DNA from: Trichomonas tenax
Taxonomy: Eukaryota; Parabasalia; Trichomonadida; Trichomonadidae
DNA length: 64,000 bases
NCBI GenBank assembly: GCA_023091735.1
Contig: JALKBU010000162.1
Coordinates: forward strand, 1-64,000
Direction: 5' to 3'
Part shown: positions 36,554 to 47,100 of the stretch, one piece after another
Layout: the number at the start of each line of letters is the position of its first letter
Position numbering within the stretch: position 1 is the stretch's first letter
Notes under the pieces: generated by a model
The model's input: the letters and a program-made list of their open reading frames with translations, nothing else
The model's database searches: none
What the model was told of the DNA's origin: nothing
Translations under genes and position numbers: made by a program

Positions 36554-39301
36554 TTACAAAAGAAGGCAGCATGTTGACTTTGGTCCTTGTCCATCTGGAT
36601 TAGCGTTTTGCTCCTTATTCTGTGTTGCCGCTGTGGCCTGCGTTTCGTTCTGAGTGCCGTTTTGAGTTCCATTCTCACCACTGACACTGTTTTCGTTGTT
36701 GACTGTGACGTCTTTAGAAGATAATGTGTTTGGAATACGCTTCAGAGATGTAGTTGCTGAAATGATCTGCATCTCCTCCTTTGCCTTCTTGATGGCTTCA
36801 GCGACTTGCTCGTCTGTCAGGTCCTCGTTTGCTGGAAGAATTGCAAGACCATTCTGGCTGTAGAATCTTACAGAGACTGTTGCACGCTTTCCTGCAGCTT
36901 TACGAGAAACCGTGAATGTCAAAATAGTGCCAACTTCTTCATCGCACTCGACGTCGAAGTTGAACCACTCCTTGATCATCTGTCCGTTGACGATAGCGTG
37001 CTCGTTCGGGTTCTCTGGGTTGCCTGTTGTCAACCTCTTGCCGCCAGTCTTCTCGACATAGACGCAGTAAATGCCGTCTGGCGTCTGGTTTGTGATTTCG
37101 ATGTTACCAACAATTGTGCCTGGTGATGGGCAGACTAAGTAGTACTGCTTCGCTGGTGTATCCTTGACATCGATTGGGAAGAAACCGTTGCCTTCATCGG
37201 ACTCGAATCTGATATCCTTGTTGAAGACGTGGGCCTTTTCTGTTGATAATGACGGAGCCTGTTTGATTGATAGTTCGCTTTTTGAGTGGAAGTTGACCTT
37301 GAACTCAGAAGACAACTTCATGAATGATCTGATGACGGCAACCATGTAAACGTCGGCCTTTGCATCGAACTCGAAGACATCGTACTTCAAGTCACTGTTG
37401 AAGACGAAGTGATCGCCTGTTGAAGAAAAGTGGTTCATTCTCTTCTCACCCTGTTGGATGCAGACTGTGTGCTGAGCTCCATCATCATGCTCGAACTCAA
37501 CGAAAACTTTAGCATCTTTTGCAACATTCAATATCCACTGTCTGATCCTTGTGAGGCCTGGATTTCCTGGCAATGGTGAGCGATTGTCGTTCTTTGAGTT
37601 CGGGATCTTCTCTTGGATTGTTGCTGTGTTCATTGTTGGTTCGATATCTGGGATCTTCTTGAATTCGATCAGCTTTTCGGCGAGAATTTCGAAATCGAAG
37701 AATGATGTAAAACCGCACTGATTTCTGTAGCAACCAAAGACATAATCCTTGGAAACGTCTGCGATGTCGATGGACCATTCGCCATCCATCTTGTTGCCTT
37801 CGATGACGTGCTCCTGATAGAAGAATTCACCTGTCTGTCTGAGTTTCTCGCCACCCGTTTGTGCGAGGAAGAAGAAGTGCTTCGCATCGCAGTATGTCTT
37901 GTTGATGACCCTGAAATTCAACTTGCACGGCTCTGTGACTTTAAGACACCACTGTGGGATGTGTCCGATGTTGCTTGGCGGTGCTGGCGTTCTGCCATCG
38001 TGCTTGCTTGATGTGAGGAATCCGCAGCCAATCTTCTGAAGTGGGTTGTTAACAAATGCCTCTTCTGTGCATGTGAAAGCTGACTCGGCATTAAATGATG
38101 CGTTTATCGCGCAAGCGCCATCAGCCATGAAGAAAAGCGTGTAATTCTTCTCAGGGTCTGTACGGACTGTGAAGAACTCAACGGAATCTGCAGAAACAAT
38201 GTGTGTCTTCAAGCGATCATTTTCTAATATGATGACATCGTGTGGAATATTATCTGAGCACTCAACGATGAATGATATGTTTGCGAACTTGTCGGACTTA
38301 AGCTTGAACTGCTTATCTGGGAATTGGTTGTCTGCTGATATTGTTGAAGAAATCGATTGCTCGTTTTGACTTTTAACTGTTGGCGATGCTAAGAGGATGT
38401 ATTGAGAGTACTTCTGGAGCGCAGCAGAACGGATAACGAAAGCATCATCCCTGACTTTTGGGAATTTTGCCTCCGTCTTCCATCTATCCAAGCGTTCCTC
38501 GAATGTTGAGACGAAGCGGCGTTTGCCACCAGGATTGTAAAGCAATGCGTAATAGTCTTTGTTCTGATTTGTGATTGAATTGACGATGAAACAGTTTTCT
38601 GGACTGAAACCAGCCTCGTTTGCGTCTTTGCAGTCACCAACGATGGTGAATGCCATTGTGTTGTTCTGTTTTATGAGTGTTGAAATATCTTCGAATATTC
38701 TGTTGTCGAGATTGGAGCTTATAATCATGCGCGATGTGTAGTTGAAGATGCTGTAAAGCAATTCCTTAACAGTAAGCTTCTCAACTGCTCTAAATGAACC
38801 AAGCAATTTTGCCAAAGCTTTTTCGATGTAAGCGCTCCACGGGAAACCTCCTCTCGCGGGCTTTGAAAGTATATGCTTTCCATCAGTTTTAGGAACCTTC
38901 GAATCTACGACGACATGCGCAAATTGGCCACGGAAAGGGATCTTTACGCATATGATTCCCGTAGCGAGTTCGAACGGAGACTCGAACCACTGCATAACTT
39001 TCTCGCTGTCTGTCAATAAAGAGCTCAAAACAGCGATCAAAGCATCATCTTTCAGTAATCCTCTGTGAATTTCCGTATTTTTAATCTCTGTGTTTGCGTA
39101 TTGTTCGTATATCTTTTCGGCCCTCTCCCACGAGGCACCACTAAAAATTGTTTTGTCTTCCGGTTTGTTTGGTGTATTTGGTGTGAAAGAGTCATCGCGA
39201 TATTTTGTCTTTGCAGTTTTGTGCTTCCCGATCTCCCCACAGTAGTCGTTCTTAATATTTGTGGTGTTTTCGATGACTTCGAGGAGACGCTTGTTGAGCA
39301 T
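36554..39301 (-). CDS. Calpain-like protein lacking catalytic Cys and His, with C-terminal CAAX box (915 aa)
   Basis: The N-terminal ~270 residues align with the calpain papain-like core (SASWERAEKIYEQ region, GLLKDDALIAVLSSLL, VVVDSKVP, GGFPWSAYIEKALAKLLGSF, YNPGG). The catalytic Cys of GDCWFLA is replaced by Asp86, and the active His by Asn236; only the Asn of the triad (Asn256) remains. Several beta-sandwich calpain C2L/domain-III-like repeats follow (~370-820). A linker rich in N, T and Q leads to the last residues STCCLLL, a CAAX box with Leu last, predicting geranylgeranylation, with an extra Cys for acylation. So this is a membrane-tethered pseudoprotease, perhaps a scaffold. Single exon, C-rich codons. 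Confidence 0.85.
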   Translation of the reverse strand: MLNKRLLEVIENTTNIKNDYCGEIGKHKTAKTKYRDDSFTPNTPNKPEDKTIFSGASWERAEKIYEQYANTEIKNTEIHRGLLKDDALIAVLSSLLTDSEKVMQWFESPFELATGIICVKIPFRGQFAHVVVDSKVPKTDGKHILSKPARGGFPWSAYIEKALAKLLGSFRAVEKLTVKELLYSIFNYTSRMIISSNLDNRIFEDISTLIKQNNTMAFTIVGDCKDANEAGFSPENCFIVNSITNQNKDYYALLYNPGGKRRFVSTFEERLDRWKTEAKFPKVRDDAFVIRSAALQKYSQYILLASPTVKSQNEQSISSTISADNQFPDKQFKLKSDKFANISFIVECSDNIPHDVIILENDRLKTHIVSADSVEFFTVRTDPEKNYTLFFMADGACAINASFNAESAFTCTEEAFVNNPLQKIGCGFLTSSKHDGRTPAPPSNIGHIPQWCLKVTEPCKLNFRVINKTYCDAKHFFFLAQTGGEKLRQTGEFFYQEHVIEGNKMDGEWSIDIADVSKDYVFGCYRNQCGFTSFFDFEILAEKLIEFKKIPDIEPTMNTATIQEKIPNSKNDNRSPLPGNPGLTRIRQWILNVAKDAKVFVEFEHDDGAQHTVCIQQGEKRMNHFSSTGDHFVFNSDLKYDVFEFDAKADVYMVAVIRSFMKLSSEFKVNFHSKSELSIKQAPSLSTEKAHVFNKDIRFESDEGNGFFPIDVKDTPAKQYYLVCPSPGTIVGNIEITNQTPDGIYCVYVEKTGGKRLTTGNPENPNEHAIVNGQMIKEWFNFDVECDEEVGTILTFTVSRKAAGKRATVSVRFYSQNGLAILPANEDLTDEQVAEAIKKAKEEMQIISATTSLKRIPNTLSSKDVTVNNENSVSGENGTQNGTQNETQATAATQNKEQNANPDGQGPKSTCCLLL

Positions 39302-39614
39302 TTTGTAAAAACGTATATTGAAAAAATTCGTTTTTTAACAGTTCTCGCCTTTCATCTGTGTTTCCTTCAAAAATACGCAAAAATTAGGCTCGGAACGATA
39401 ACAAAAAAGTGTTTTGTGAAGTTTACATAAAATATCTGCTTTCAATTTGAAGATGCGAAATTGTTTGTTAAACAATAGACAGATATAAATATAACAAAAA
39501 ATTTAATAAAAATTGACACTGCCATTGTATATTTTCTATTTTGCGTTTTTGAGCGTAAGTATATGTTTGAATCAAAAAACAGCATCTGAAATCATCAATA
39601 TTTTTGAAAAATAG

Positions 39615-39935
39615 TTATGATTTGGAAAATATTTTGGATTTTAAGGTATTTTCGTTTCTCACATTAACACGTATTGCTGGTGATGTTTCTAATTGTTTTC
39701 TCGCTGCTCTAGAGCGAGACATACATGTATGGTCAATTTGTTTCATATTATAAATTGAAGTTGTGTAGCTTTGAAACATTGATTTTTTGGCCATGGAAAA
39801 TACACCTTTTGATATATTATCTTTTTTTGCGAAATCCAATCTTTTATATATTTTATTTTTCTTAGGTTTCATCTCATTTGAGTATGATAGTTTATTAACA
39901 GTGGTTGAATAATATATTGTTATATATCCAAACAT
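39615..39935 (-). CDS. Small basic hypothetical protein (up to 106 aa)
   Basis: The frame is open to 39956 (non-ATG); the first ATG is at 39933-39935, and another at 39870-39872 (MKPKKNKIYKRLD) is possible. The protein is basic (for example SRSRAARKQLETSPAIRVNV) and resembles no family I know. Composition and length suggest a real small gene rather than noise. No canonical Initiator immediately precedes either ATG. Confidence 0.35.
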   Translation of the reverse strand: MFGYITIYYSTTVNKLSYSNEMKPKKNKIYKRLDFAKKDNISKGVFSMAKKSMFQSYTTSIYNMKQIDHTCMSRSRAARKQLETSPAIRVNVRNENTLKSKIFSKS

Positions 39936-40272
39936 AACTGATATCAATCCTATCAAACATTATCAAAATTATATTCCTTATTTTGTTGATTATATACCAT
40001 TTTGACATGATAAATCTTTACACATAGCTTAGGCGTTGCAATTAATAACTCCAAATATGTTACTCGACAACATGAATTTGAATCTTCATTTGATAACTGT
40101 TCTATCTTTAAATATTATATTACATGATCAAGAAAAGACATAGGCAACTTAATTCTAATGTGAGCAATGCAATTTTCAAAATAATTTTAAAAAGTTTTTA
40201 TTAATTTTTTGGAGTGATAACAAACAACAAAATTTAATCATGGATTTATCAATATATATATGTATGTATGAG

Positions 40273-42027
40273 TTACTCATTATATAAATTTATTAAATTG
40301 AAATCATCAACATTGTTGACAGCGAATGGATCATCAGATCCAATTTCTGTGGTAAACAAAGGATTATCGATTGTAACATCTCCTTCAGGAGTTTGATCAA
40401 TTGTCGATGTCATAATATTAAAGACATCTGTGCTTTCTGAATAATCAGATGAATCCGCTTGCATCGATTTCTTTCTGTAAACAACAACCGCAATGGTTAC
40501 TCCAGCAATTATAAGAACGATGCCTACAGCAACGCCAACCAACACCCATATCATATTTTTCTTACTTGATTTGTCTGTGGTGTTCTTATTTTGTTTATCA
40601 TTGTTATCATTGGGAACTGGTATAACAGTTGGTGGTAAGGTTGCCGGAAGAGTTGTTTCCTTTGGTGTTACTTGTGGGGTATCAAAAGGCGTTTCTATTG
40701 GAGTTGTTTCTGGTGATCGAGGAATTGCGCTCTTCGATGGTGTCGATATTGGCGATGTCACAGGAGTATCAACTGGAGTTGTCATTGGTGAAGTTGCTGG
40801 GGTCTTAACCGGAGTAGTGTTTGGTGTTGTTTCAGGTGTTGTTGATGGTGTAGTAAATGGTGTTGTTTCAGGTGTTGTAGAAGGCGTATCAGAGGGTGTT
40901 GTGGATGGTGTTGTTGAAGGTGTATTTGATGGAGTCGTAGCGGGAGTCGTGGAAGGTGTTGTAGAAGGAGTCGTTGAAGGTGTTGTTGATGGTGTTGTTG
41001 CTGGAGTCATAAATGGAGTTTCAACAGGTGTCATGAATGGTGTTGTCATTGGAGTTTCATTTGGCGTTGGGGCAAACGTTGGAGATCTTCTTGGGTAGGG
41101 ATCAACCACAAAGCATTGCGCAGTACCATAAAAAGTATATGTTTGCGGTATTTTACCTTGATTAACTCCATATCCAAGTGAAAAGTCTATTATACCTTTA
41201 TTTTTGGTCCAAAAATATGTATTGGTATCGAAACCTCCAGGAAAAACGCCTTCGAAATAATTAAATTTATTAATAAATTGAACGCAACCACTATCGGGAG
41301 TAATTAGTGGGGCATCATGTGTTAATAAGTTATTGTAAAATAGACAGCTTGCAAGAAAAATATAATTATACCCGCTCTTTTGAACATAAAATAATGCATA
41401 ATAATCAGCATGATTTTTGACAAAGTTAGTATATGAAACAGTGCCGTTTGAATTTGCATTATATGAATAAAAGACACCACATGGCGTTGTATTGTTGTTA
41501 AAATTAGAGAATTGTATTGTAAAAGGCTGTGTATTTTCTTCATTATACATAATTCCATAGGCTCCAGAATGTGATACTATTTTGGATGTTGTAGAAAATG
41601 ATACATTAAGATTATATGCATGAAAATTCTTCGAAATACATATAGGACGTTCAGATTTTAAACCATATTCCGCGGTTATGTAAGATAATTCAAGTGTTTG
41701 ATCAAGATTTGTTTTCATTATTGCTCCAACCTTAAGCGATTCACATTGACTTAAACAAACCAGCTTTATATTCGCATGACAATTTCCTTGTAATTTCATT
41801 GCTCCTCCGTTTAATGATTTGCAGACTGAGAACACACATGCTAGCATATTTAGTGAACGTTCTTGATTTCCACTCACGTCAAGTGGTGAAATTTCGGCAT
41901 TTGTATCACCAAGATTAAAGAAGAAACATTCATAGAGAGTGAAATCACCATATCCTGTTATTTGAGTCTTGTTCATGTTTCCGCTGTAGCTTTTAGCTGA
42001 AGAAAAAGCAGAAAGAAGCAGAAACAT
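40273..42027 (-). CDS. Pmp-like surface protein with Thr-Pro stalk and NPLF tail (584 aa)
   Basis: A short signal peptide (MFLLLSAFSSA) is followed by ~300 residues of beta-helix-type repeats with Cys-Gly motifs (SVCKSLNGGAMKL, SQCESLKVGAIM). A long Thr/Pro stalk of TTPSTTPS and ETPFMTP units spans ~320-445. A single transmembrane helix follows (WVLVGVAVGIVLIIAGVTIA, ~490-510), then RKK and a ~65-residue acidic tail containing DNPLF and DDPF, resembling NPxF sorting or adaptor motifs. This is the complete form of the family whose broken copies lie at 8.3-9.5, 29-31.5 and 43.2 kb. Role: cell-surface adhesion or variation, inferred from family. No canonical Initiator upstream of the ATG. Confidence 0.85.
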   Translation of the reverse strand: MFLLLSAFSSAKSYSGNMNKTQITGYGDFTLYECFFFNLGDTNAEISPLDVSGNQERSLNMLACVFSVCKSLNGGAMKLQGNCHANIKLVCLSQCESLKVGAIMKTNLDQTLELSYITAEYGLKSERPICISKNFHAYNLNVSFSTTSKIVSHSGAYGIMYNEENTQPFTIQFSNFNNNTTPCGVFYSYNANSNGTVSYTNFVKNHADYYALFYVQKSGYNYIFLASCLFYNNLLTHDAPLITPDSGCVQFINKFNYFEGVFPGGFDTNTYFWTKNKGIIDFSLGYGVNQGKIPQTYTFYGTAQCFVVDPYPRRSPTFAPTPNETPMTTPFMTPVETPFMTPATTPSTTPSTTPSTTPSTTPATTPSNTPSTTPSTTPSDTPSTTPETTPFTTPSTTPETTPNTTPVKTPATSPMTTPVDTPVTSPISTPSKSAIPRSPETTPIETPFDTPQVTPKETTLPATLPPTVIPVPNDNNDKQNKNTTDKSSKKNMIWVLVGVAVGIVLIIAGVTIAVVVYRKKSMQADSSDYSESTDVFNIMTSTIDQTPEGDVTIDNPLFTTEIGSDDPFAVNNVDDFNLINLYNE

Positions 42028-42189
42028 TTAAAATAAAAAAATTGTATTCAATTGTTTCGCGACGATAGAAGGTATGACGCAAATGCACATAATCAGTTTA
42101 ATATTGTTTATAATCATGTAGCGGAAACAAAAACAGTTTTGATTAGGCTTTATTTTTTTTTAAAAAATAGAGTTAACAAAAAATGATTT

Positions 42190-42392
42190 TTTGACACATT
42201 TTGAAAAGTTTACAAAAAGTAACTTTTCTAAAATGGTTCACTTTTGTATCAAGAATGGAAATATTCGACAAAAGTAACACGCTTCGGGATGTCACTTTTG
42301 TTGAATATTTACAAGATTTTTTAAAACTTTATCTCAATTTTGAACGATAAAAAGAAAATGATGCTTTTTTGTTCAAAATTGAGATAAAGTTT
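42190..42392. repeat. Cluster of three consecutive hairpins
   Basis: Three inverted repeats lie in line. The first, ~42191-42236, is imperfect. The second pairs 42260-42279 with 42290-42309, one arm containing GACAAAAGT and the other ACTTTTGT, with two mismatches over 20 and a 10-base loop. The third pairs 42324-42345 with 42371-42392, a perfect 22-bp match (AAACTTTATCTCAATTTTGA start) with a 25-base loop. They lie just upstream of the surface protein gene on the minus strand. Function unknown. Confidence 0.7.
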
Positions 42393-43151
42393 GCCATAAC
42401 ATTATCAAAAATTTGAATGGACATAAACCATTCTGTCGTACGATATCTATATGATGTTTTAGTCAATTTTACAATGTCTTGTCAAAAGTCGATATCAATT
42501 CATATGAATTTATGCTTTAACACTGAAATATAAATTTGTGTATGATGTTATATACAAAAATCAAGTTTTTGAGAATTTATTGACAATTATGTCAAATTAT
42601 TTTTTAATTGCTGCATTGTTTTCCAGTAAATTCCTTATTTTGGCCTGGCAAAACAATAAATCAATCAGATGAAACTATAAATCAAAATAAACGCAATAAA
42701 TAGCATCAGAACAGTATGCATGGTCTATGTTTCCCTGATTATGCACTAACTAAGCCAATAAGATGCAGAGTGCAATCGACCAATTAAGCATGCTGCGGTT
42801 ATACGCAAAGTACGTGATTTTCAGAACTGATTTGGCCTGTGCGTACTATCAATTATAATCACCATACAAAAAATTCAGTGAGTTTTAAAATTGAACACGC
42901 ACTATGGATTATTGATAGGAAAGTAATATATTTTATGACTGATTCTATGGCAAGAGCTATTATGAAGTATATTTACAGTTTAATAAAACTTCCATTTTAA
43001 CTTTGTCTGCATATAATAAAAAATTATTTTTATTTTTCAAATCGCGAGTGCGTAACGGTTTTGCGTATGTCCAAAAATACGCCATTGGAAATGCGTAAGT
43101 GCCGCATGCTTAATTATTAATAATAAAAATACATGACTAGTCCGAAGTGTC

Positions 43152-43560
43152 TCAATTTTTTTGAGAACTTTTAACATACAAGAATTTTGTGTTCAAACTT
43201 CGAATATATAAAGTTTGTCTAACCAGATTAACGTTTGCATTAGTGTTGGCAATCATACATGTTTTCTCAATAACTGTTTTTCCATTAGTAAAAGAAGTAA
43301 GGAAGCCTCCACTTGGCGCTGAATTATAAGATTGACAATTTAATGCAAAACAATAGGAAATTAAGAGTTTTATATCTTCATTCTTTTGTACTATATACAC
43401 AGGAGCTTTCAGCTAGAAGATCACTATCAACAAACTTTGAATTTAAAATAAACGTATTTTTTGAATTTGGATAATTAGCTTTTGTGAAGAAAATGGTAAA
43501 AAACTTATCATCTGGGTAATGGATATTCCATAGATCATAGTAGCATTTGTTAACTTTGAT
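43152..43560 (-). pseudogene. Pmp-like surface protein fragment (frameshifted)
   Basis: Two minus-strand frames join into surface-protein text. One reads CYYDLWNIHYPDDKFFT through SKFVDSDLLAESSCVYS to a stop near 43370. The other reads ALNCQSYNSAPSGGFLTS to VNLVRQTLYIRS and ends at 43152. The Cys-Gly-Gly pattern matches the intact gene at 40273-42027. Neither frame has a proper start, and no transmembrane part remains. Confidence 0.6.
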
Positions 43561-43893
43561 CCAAACCGGAAAAAATCAATCAAAACAACATTAAATTGAT
43601 ATTTGACAATTTTGTATATTTTGACAATTGATAATTGTACACACATCTGACATCAAAATTCTTTCATTTTCAATGCTGGAAATAGATATAATATAGATGA
43701 AATTATCTTGATCTTCAATCTTAAAGATATGACAAATGACAATCATTGGCAAAATAGTGCAGAAAAGCCACCCCGATGAGAGTTGACTTCATTATTAATT
43801 CTTGGATTATTCCTTCTGGATATTCATCTCATCACTTCATCTCATTTGCACAAGTCGCATAACACAAATTCATAATTATTCGAGTCAAAGCAA

Positions 43894-44155
43894 ATGGCCT
43901 TTAATGATGTTAAAGAAATTAAACCAATATTTGAGTCTTTTGGAATGGAAGAGAACTTTAAAAAAGCAGATGGATTTAAGCCACACGTTTTGCGTGTAAC
44001 AAAATTCACAAAAAATGTTACCAAATAACATTTACGTGGAAATAACACTAAGCCTATTATCAAAGACTTGCAGCATCTCATTATATCAAAGTGCCCAATT
44101 TTTTCGAATACCAAACACAATTCAATTCAAATAACAATTTTATATAAACAAAAAC
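43894..44155 (+). pseudogene. Small remnant with an internal stop
   Basis: A plus-strand ATG frame gives 44 residues (PIFESFGMEENFKKADG within it), then TAA at 44026-44028. The same frame stays open for ~40 further codons (KPIIKDLQHLIISKCPIF). The composition looks protein-like on both sides of the stop. I recognise no family. It may be a truncated gene or chance. Confidence 0.3.
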
Positions 44156-44170
44156 AATAAAAAACAATTT

Positions 44171-47100
44171 CTATTTCATATTCTCATCAACATTACAATA
44201 GATTGAAACATTATTCGTGATGATCTCTCTTTCTGCCCGTTGTGAAGTAAGTAATGCTTTGTAAACAATTTTACCTCCAAACGACTCAAATATTGGTATC
44301 TTGAATGTCCTTCCATTAAAGTCATCTTTGTTAACAATGCGAATCGACAAACGTGGAAGTTTTGTGAGGACTGTTTCTGAGTCAACTAATTCTGAATCCT
44401 GAAGCATTCCGTTCATCATATATAAGTTATCAATGAATTTTGATCCTGGTAAGTTATCTTGAAGTGAGAAAACAATCTCCAAAGAATCAATAGTTTGTCT
44501 CCTGTTTGTTGCTGCCTCAGAAATCATTGTAAGGAAGAATGACTGCATATCAAGAACAAGAGAAGCATCAATGATATCAAAGTTGTATGAAATTCCGTCT
44601 TTAATCTGTTTCCTGATATCATTGAGTTGTCCCACAAAGAATCGAAGCTTTGAACTAAACCTGTTATTTTGCCATTTCAATGGAGTTCTTTCTCTTATGA
44701 TTTCTTGTTCGTAATCTTTAGCTGTATTCTTTATGAGATTTATTATTGAGTTGAACCTCTTAGATTCGGCAATCCAGAAGTTTCTGATAATTTCCGATGT
44801 AATGTCTATTTTTTCGATCCTGATTTCTTGAGGTATCATCGATAGGAATTGATCGGAAGATTTAATTGATGATTCCTCTTTGTTAATCCTATTGAAGTAT
44901 TTAATGAATGGTGTTGAGATATACTGAGAGAGTCTTGTTGCCAGAATCAATGAAGTTCGATCTGTCTTCATTCCAGTGATTGTTATGCTTGGCAAAATTG
45001 GATATTTGTTTATCATATTTTGTAGCATTTGGTGAATTGATGAATCTTTCGGTATAGTCCAAAACTGGGAATCACGTGCTGCAGGATCAACAAATTGAAA
45101 CGCGTCATCGAAGCATTCTGCGTTTAACATCGTGGAAATAAGATTTGAAATTCTTTGACGCAAGAATTCATTTTCGCTCTTCGATGAGAAAATAACTTCA
45201 TCAAAGAGATCTCTGATGTTTTTCATTGGAATATCATTGGTAGAGAACAAATGATAAATACTCTGGAAGACAGGTTTGACATCTCCGACATTGCATGGAC
45301 TCTCAACAATCTCAAACGGATGCGTGAAATGGAGAATATCAATTTGAGCAAAGATAATGCAAATAATGAATAATATTCTTCTGATATTTCGTGATTCCTC
45401 AATGCCATCAAATAAAGTGTGGAGGCGCTCAATAATATTTGAGACTATAAATCTTGGTGATGGAAAATCTTCATAAACAATCTTTCGAACTTTCGACAGA
45501 ATCATTGGTGGCAGTTTTATGGAATCTAAAACAATGAAAATAGGCTTAAATTGTGTGTGGCATTTCCCTTCTAAGTGCATCATGATGCAGCGATAAACAA
45601 ATATAGTGATTTCCGGTGAATCAGATGAATATGAAATGAATAATGTTCTTGCTGTTTGCGAGATTTCATCGAAGAATGTTTGACACTTTTGGAGAGTTAT
45701 TTCATTCAATGAAACAAATGCAAATGTGTCCGACATTCCTCGAGCGAGTGCGTAATCAACAGCAGAATTTATCACATCATACTTATTCTTGGAAATGAAA
45801 ACGATTGTTGGAAGTTTGTTGAGAGGATTCAAAGCAAGATCTGTTGAATAGTTAACAATGTATTGTGGATAATCGGGTCCAATAACATCAGCGATATATG
45901 AATCAATGAGTTTGAATATCGACTCAATTGGACCATATTTCAAGTGTTCGAGTGCATGAGAAGGACTCAAATCGATCTGAAGAAGTCCCATTTTATCATG
46001 AATGACTTCATTAATGTGCTCTGATATTGCTTCAAAGTCATTCCAATTTGCATGTTTAAGCATGAAACTTGAAGCGAAAAGAAAGAAATATAAATCAGGG
46101 CAACTTAAACTATTCGAAACCCAACTAATAACGGAGTGAACGACTTTCTTGCGTGCTTCATGAATACTTTTCGCTGCACTCACGCTTTTCTCTAAAGTTG
46201 TATCTAAGAGTTTCAAATATTGCTCAAATGAGAAACAATAAGAATGATGAAGTAATGAAACTTTTCTCGATAGTGCAACCCAAAGCTTTTCGGCTGCTTC
46301 AATAACAGATCCAAACTGTTGTTGAGCTTGAGAATACTCTTTCTGAACTAAGCCAAAGTTTGGTGTGTTGCAGAGTGTCTGTATTAAATAATCTTTGGCG
46401 GCGAAAAGCTTTGTGAGAGGTTCTTTGTCATTTGAAATGTCATATTTCACCGGAGAAGATATTTTCTCATGGAAATAGACCATTGTGTCAATGAGTTGAT
46501 CCATGAAGCGATCGATGTCATCATTCAATGATTTCTCAGCGATTCCGTTATGAACAAGTTTTGGAACTAAATCAGAATCAAACTTTGACAAAATAACTTT
46601 TGAAACATTCGAACGAACTGCATCAAGTGTGCTTTCACTGCAGTCAACAACAAGCGTTTCATTCGTAAGCTTAACAGGAATTTCTGATGCTTTTCTATGA
46701 ACCGAAACAAGAATTGTTGGAATATTTGATCTGTAAAGCATTAAAACTTTTTCAATTCTTGAATCAAGTTTCGAAACTTCAGTTACAATCAATATCTTAT
46801 TTTCGGATTTAGCTTGTGCAACTTTTGCATCGAAATCTGTTTCATAAACAGATACCATAACACTTGGTCCGGAATTAACAATGATATTGGTTGCAATGTG
46901 ATCAGGATCAATTATCAAAGGCGGAATTGGAGACAACAAAATATGTGAAATATCAATCTTCAGCTGTGTAGGAATGAATAGTTTCATATCAACTCCAGGA
47001 GGATAAAGTAATTTATCTTCAATCACATCAAGTTGTTGTTGATAACTTGTTTCATAATTTTTTGCAATCATTGCATCCATAACTGCATCCAAAATGTCAC

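Noticed and set aside
40493..41098. A 201-codon plus-strand frame rich in Gly-Val (GVV repeats)
   Set aside because: It is the antisense of the Thr-Pro stalk of the surface protein at 40273-42027; periodic codons open the opposite frame.
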